A stretch of 64,000 nt of DNA, taken from NCBI GenBank assembly GCA_947500575.1, contig CANMSI010000003.1, forward strand, positions 1 through 64,000, read 5' to 3'. The notes under the pieces were generated by a model. It made no database searches. It worked only from the letters and a program-made list of their open reading frames with translations, and had not been told where the DNA came from. The translations under genes and the position numbers were made by a program. Positions 60,888 through 64,000 of this stretch are shown in pieces. This DNA is from an uncultured Flavobacteriaceae bacterium. GTDB taxonomy: Bacteria; Bacteroidota; Bacteroidia; Flavobacteriales; Flavobacteriaceae. Positions within the stretch are counted from its first letter, which is position 1. Each line of letters begins with the position of its first letter.

Positions 60888-61865
60888 TTAAAGCGAAAAG
60901 ACATCTCCCAATTGGGCAACGCGGAAACCTTGTGCTATTACTTCTTGATGTTGTGGACTATTCGTATTCAATAGCGGGTTGGTGTGATTGAAATGTATAA
61001 AGAAAATTTTATTTTTTTCAGCGTCCGATAATTTTTCGAAAAGCGCTAGGCTTTCCACAACAAAAGGATGTGGAATTTCCGAAATATCTCTGTTATTAAT
61101 TTCTTCTCCATCATAAAATGTAGCGTCTATAAAAGCATAGTCGACCCCCGCGATAGCCTCAACAATGGAGGCCTCCCAAACAGACCATTTGTTAATATCT
61201 GGAATAAAAAGTGCCCTTTTATTGGGCCCTGCAATTTGATATCCTACCGTTTCAGAATACTCATCGCGGTGCGGTACTGTAAATGGACGCACTTTCAGTC
61301 TCTTTGAAAGCACAATCTCTTGCTTATTTTGAATAGGAGCAAATAGAATATTATGATTGCTAAGGAGTTGAGACCAAGGACCATTTTCTTCTAAAAAAAG
61401 CCTCATTTTTGGCATTGCGTATACGGGTACTTTTTTTGCATTGGTAGCTTCTTTTCCAAAATACATTAAACCCGTATAATGACCTATATGCGCATGTGTT
61501 AAAAATACACCATCAGGAATATCACTCTTTGCTATACCAGATAGCGTACTTAAATGTCTTAATTGGGAGCTTACGTCTGGTGTTGCTTCAAAAAGAAACT
61601 TCTTCTGTTCAAAAGGATCTATTAAACCAAGAGAAACCACTTTTCTGCTACTATCAGGGTGTAAAAACAACTCCTTACAACAGTCTCTTTTACAGGCAAT
61701 GTGTGGAGAACCCGCATCTTGAACAGTTCCTAGTATAACAAGACTCGTATTCGTAATTGGTTTTTCTGAAGCAGAGACACTAGTTGTTGAGGTTTCGTTT
61801 GTAGCACTATTATTGCAAGCGAAAAGCAGTAGCAAAGGGATTAGAAAAAAAGAGACTTTCATCAT
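60888..61865 (-). CDS. PqqB-like metallo-beta-lactamase-fold lipoprotein
   Basis: This 325-residue protein has a lipoprotein signal (LLLLFAC, Cys at about 17), then a Ser/Thr linker. The domain starts VILGTVQDAGSPHIACKRDCC, closely resembling the PqqB N-terminus (LGxAQDGGxPQxxCxxxxC), and the metal site lies in FLTHAHIGHYTGL (about 122-133). RPFTVPHRDEYSETVGYQI, ALFIPDINKW and DYAFIDATFY match later PqqB blocks. PqqB is normally cytoplasmic and works in pyrroloquinoline quinone synthesis, but this form is exported and no other pqq gene is in the window, so it probably has another hydrolytic or oxygenase substrate. 13 bases separate it from the protease gene upstream. Confidence 0.8.
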   Translation of the reverse strand: MMKVSFFLIPLLLLFACNNSATNETSTTSVSASEKPITNTSLVILGTVQDAGSPHIACKRDCCKELFLHPDSSRKVVSLGLIDPFEQKKFLFEATPDVSSQLRHLSTLSGIAKSDIPDGVFLTHAHIGHYTGLMYFGKEATNAKKVPVYAMPKMRLFLEENGPWSQLLSNHNILFAPIQNKQEIVLSKRLKVRPFTVPHRDEYSETVGYQIAGPNKRALFIPDINKWSVWEASIVEAIAGVDYAFIDATFYDGEEINNRDISEIPHPFVVESLALFEKLSDAEKNKIFFIHFNHTNPLLNTNSPQHQEVIAQGFRVAQLGDVFSL

Positions 61866-61878
61866 CGGCCTTAGCGTA

Positions 61879-63507
61879 TTATTTTAAAATGCTCATGTAC
61901 TTTTCAGCATCTGCCAATAGCGAAGTGGCTGTTAAAATAGCTTCGTCATTGGTAAGATAGTATTCATATAAACCTTCACGATAGAAATATCGCTTTATAA
62001 TTTCATCTTCTAGATTTTTTTGAATTTCTTTTTGGTACTTATCTAAAGCAGCAACTTTACTCTTATTTATTTCCTCTAAAAAACGCTTATAATTGGCTTG
62101 TACGTCTGCGCCAAAAATTTCCTTATCCTTGCCAGACATCGCTTTTTTTAAGACTGTTTCTGTTTCTGTTTCAAAGGCAAATCCGCTTTTCTCTACAGAT
62201 GTTTTAAAGGCGGAAAAATCTGATGCAGAAAAATTGAAATCAGATACGGCATTAAGTTCATTTTGATAGTGGTAATTTGTAGCATAATCAAAAATGACAT
62301 TATTAGCCAGAAGTGCTTTGGTTAGCGTATTGGTTTTTAATGCGTTTATTTCAATATCTGGCAATACACCACCTCCATCTTGTACCTTACGTCCGTTACG
62401 AGTAGTAAAATCATTAAACCGGGTATTTCTAACAGCATTACCCGCATCGTCCCTATTCCAATAGTCCAAGGATTGAATACACCTTCCAGAAGGCGTAAAA
62501 TACCTAGAAATAGTCACTTTTAATTGCGTTCCATAGGTTAGTTTTAAGGGACGTTGCACCAAACCCTTCCCAAAGCTTCTTGCTCCAACAATAACGGCCC
62601 GGTCCAAATCTTGTAAACTGCCAGATACAATTTCACTTGCAGAAGCACTTCTCCCATTCACCAATACAACCAATGGAATATTGGTGTCTACAGGCGAATT
62701 CTTGGTTTTATATTCTCTATTAAACTTTTTTACTTTAGACTTGGTAGTTACTATTAGCTCTCCCTTATCCACAAATAAATTAGTGACATTAATAGCTTCT
62801 GATAAGAGGCCCCCAGGATTTCCTCTAAGATCTAAAATAATCTTTTCAGCTCCTTCATTTTTTAAATTGATAAGGGCTTCTTTGGTTTGTCCGGATGCTT
62901 TTCTATTAAACTTCGCCAATACAATATAACCCGTTTGCGCATCTACCATTTTATAGAAAGGAACCGCATCTACATCAATGCCTTCTCTGCTAATTGAAGT
63001 GGTCTTCGTTTCACCCTGTCGTTTATAAGTAATCGCTACACTACTGCCATTGGCCCCTTTTAATAACTCGCTAGCATCATCTTTAAAATCAGCAATGGTT
63101 ATATCTCCTATTTTAATAATTTCATCACCTGCTTTTAATCCCGCATCGTCTGCCGGATACCCTTTATAAGGCTCTACAATAAGTAACTTATCTTTGTAAG
63201 AACGCACAAGCGCTCCGATTCCTGAATACTCACCCGCATTATTAATTTTATAGGCTTCTACGTCCTGTTCGTTTAAGAACTTGGTATAAGGATCTAAATC
63301 ATTTAACATGTTTTTGATGGCTGTATCCATTAACTCTGCCGGATTGGTTTCATCCACATAATTCATGTTAAGCTCCTTAAATAAGGTGGTAAATATTTCT
63401 ATTTGCTTAGCAATCTCAAAAAAGTCGCTTTTAAAGCTGGTACTAGCCATTAAAAAAGCAACTGCAATCACAGGAACTACAACCTTCTTTTTAAATATCC
63501 GTTTCAT
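61879..63507 (-). CDS. ctpA: C-terminal processing protease (S41 family)
   Basis: This 542-residue protein has an N-terminal signal anchor (VVVPVIAVAFLMASTSF). A helical S41 N-terminal region is followed by a PDZ domain (EYSGIGALVRSYKDKLLIVEPYKGYPADDAGLKAGDEII). The S41 core has the catalytic Ser in NGRSASASEIVSGSL (about 286) and catalytic Lys in GARSFGKGLVQ (about 313), with GYIVLAKFNRKASGQ and LDLRGNPGGLLSEAINV strands. The C-terminal helical extension (~150 residues) is typical of Bacteroidota members. It cleaves periplasmic proteins near their C-termini. The gene lies 21 bases after rnpA, an association I recall in many Flavobacteriia. Confidence 0.92.
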   Translation of the reverse strand: MKRIFKKKVVVPVIAVAFLMASTSFKSDFFEIAKQIEIFTTLFKELNMNYVDETNPAELMDTAIKNMLNDLDPYTKFLNEQDVEAYKINNAGEYSGIGALVRSYKDKLLIVEPYKGYPADDAGLKAGDEIIKIGDITIADFKDDASELLKGANGSSVAITYKRQGETKTTSISREGIDVDAVPFYKMVDAQTGYIVLAKFNRKASGQTKEALINLKNEGAEKIILDLRGNPGGLLSEAINVTNLFVDKGELIVTTKSKVKKFNREYKTKNSPVDTNIPLVVLVNGRSASASEIVSGSLQDLDRAVIVGARSFGKGLVQRPLKLTYGTQLKVTISRYFTPSGRCIQSLDYWNRDDAGNAVRNTRFNDFTTRNGRKVQDGGGVLPDIEINALKTNTLTKALLANNVIFDYATNYHYQNELNAVSDFNFSASDFSAFKTSVEKSGFAFETETETVLKKAMSGKDKEIFGADVQANYKRFLEEINKSKVAALDKYQKEIQKNLEDEIIKRYFYREGLYEYYLTNDEAILTATSLLADAEKYMSILK

Positions 63508-63528
63508 GTGTAAAAATTTATTTAGGAG

Positions 63529-63915
63529 TTAAACCCCTGGGGAATCATTAATATTTCTTGAAAATTTTTGAAGCAACTCCTTCATATCATTCTCCATCTG
63601 AGCATAGGAAGGTGTTTCTTTTCCAAGGTATAAAAATAGTAACGCAAAGTCGCCCTCTATGTTGTTAAAAATAATATGTTTGTTTTGCCTGTAAGACTCT
63701 CTGAGGAGCCGTTTAATACGATTTCTTTGAACAGCAGTTTTGAACTTTTTTTTTGGTGCTGTGACGGCTACTTGAAATTGAAGGTCATTTGGAAGTGAAG
63801 TCTTTAAATAGATCAGTTTAAGGGGGTGTTTAGAAAGACTCTTCCCTTCGCTAAAAAGCTGTTCTATCGCCTTTTTGCTTTTGAGTTTTTCTTTTTTTGG
63901 AAAACTGAAATCCAT
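63529..63915 (-). CDS. rnpA: Ribonuclease P protein component
   Basis: This 128-residue protein is the basic subunit that, with the RNase P RNA, matures tRNA 5' ends. The N-terminus FPKKEKLKSKKAIEQLFSEGKSLSKHPLKLIY aligns with the RnpA start, and the RNR signature is present as KFKTAVQRNRIKRLLRESYRQNK. It is the first gene of a minus-strand run (rnpA, S41 protease, PqqB-like, HEAT-like). rpmH, the common partner elsewhere, is not visible upstream within the 85 bases left. Confidence 0.93.
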   Translation of the reverse strand: MDFSFPKKEKLKSKKAIEQLFSEGKSLSKHPLKLIYLKTSLPNDLQFQVAVTAPKKKFKTAVQRNRIKRLLRESYRQNKHIIFNNIEGDFALLFLYLGKETPSYAQMENDMKELLQKFSRNINDSPGV

Positions 63916-64000
63916 GTATCATCAATTATTATAGCGCCATGCTGTGCATCTTTGCAAACAAAGCACCCCTTATCTAAAGAGATGCTTTGCAAATGCCAAT
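63916..64000. other. Sequence upstream of rnpA at the window edge
   Basis: 85 bases with two copies of CTTTGCAAA (about 63950 and 63983) and a weak AAAGCA / TGCTTT inverted repeat. It may contain the rnpA promoter or the end of a convergent gene; this cannot be decided here. Confidence 0.3.

Overview
The window looks like chromosome of a gliding marine member of the Flavobacteriaceae (Bacteroidota). The sequence evidence is: several proteins with type IX secretion system (T9SS) type B C-terminal sorting domains, three PorP/SprF-family outer-membrane barrels, a giant SprB-like adhesin, AT-rich DNA, weak Shine-Dalgarno sequences, and repeated use of the Bacteroidota -7 promoter element TAnnTTTG. 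I see no phage, insertion sequence, CRISPR array or other sign of recent transfer.

Layout. (1) 1-6170: the 3' end of a DUF11-repeat surface adhesin with a type B sorting domain, then a PorP/SprF barrel and a PorE-like envelope protein (SPOR-like, TPR, beta-propeller, CarboxypepD-like and OmpA domains). (2) 6443-7090: two 56-residue paralogous membrane microproteins, each with its own terminator. (3) 7222-15159: mostly housekeeping and envelope genes (DUF4837 lipoprotein, MltD-type transglycosylase, pgk, holB, a DoxX-like protein, an OmpH/Skp-like lipoprotein, a methyltransferase, a small lipoprotein). (4) 15241-21036: DUF4175 coiled-coil protein, ybeY and mnmG, with two parS-like palindromes flanking mnmG. 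(5) 21110-27160: AlkB-like hydroxylase, gltX, a small conserved protein, an SPFH protein, glnS. (6) 27427-50274: a 23-kb same-strand cluster matching the sprC-sprD-sprB-sprF arrangement known from Flavobacterium johnsoniae gliding. Its sprB-like gene encodes 5806 residues and is built from nested repeats. (7) 50354-64000: folB, tRNA-Cys, LysE and GIN proteins, rnr, rpiB, a Fur/CDF zinc pair, an ElaA-like acetyltransferase, a secreted alpha/beta hydrolase, an Omp85 protein, a HEAT-like protein, a PqqB-like lipoprotein, a C-terminal processing protease and rnpA.

How it works together. The large surface proteins should cross the inner membrane by Sec, cross the outer membrane by the T9SS, and be retained or moved on the surface with PorP/SprF-family partners. 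Two of the three barrels come with peptidoglycan-binding domains. One is next to a separate PorE-like protein. The other (29689-31884) is fused in one chain to two SPOR-like domains. This points to a recurring design that ties SprF-type barrels to the cell wall, and it is the most interesting architecture in the window. The pair of parS-like sites around mnmG suggests that the region lies in the origin-proximal, ParB-organised part of the chromosome.

Limits: all family assignments come from reading motifs and from memory of the families. No database search was run, and repeat boundaries in the giant gene are approximate except where exact identity is stated.
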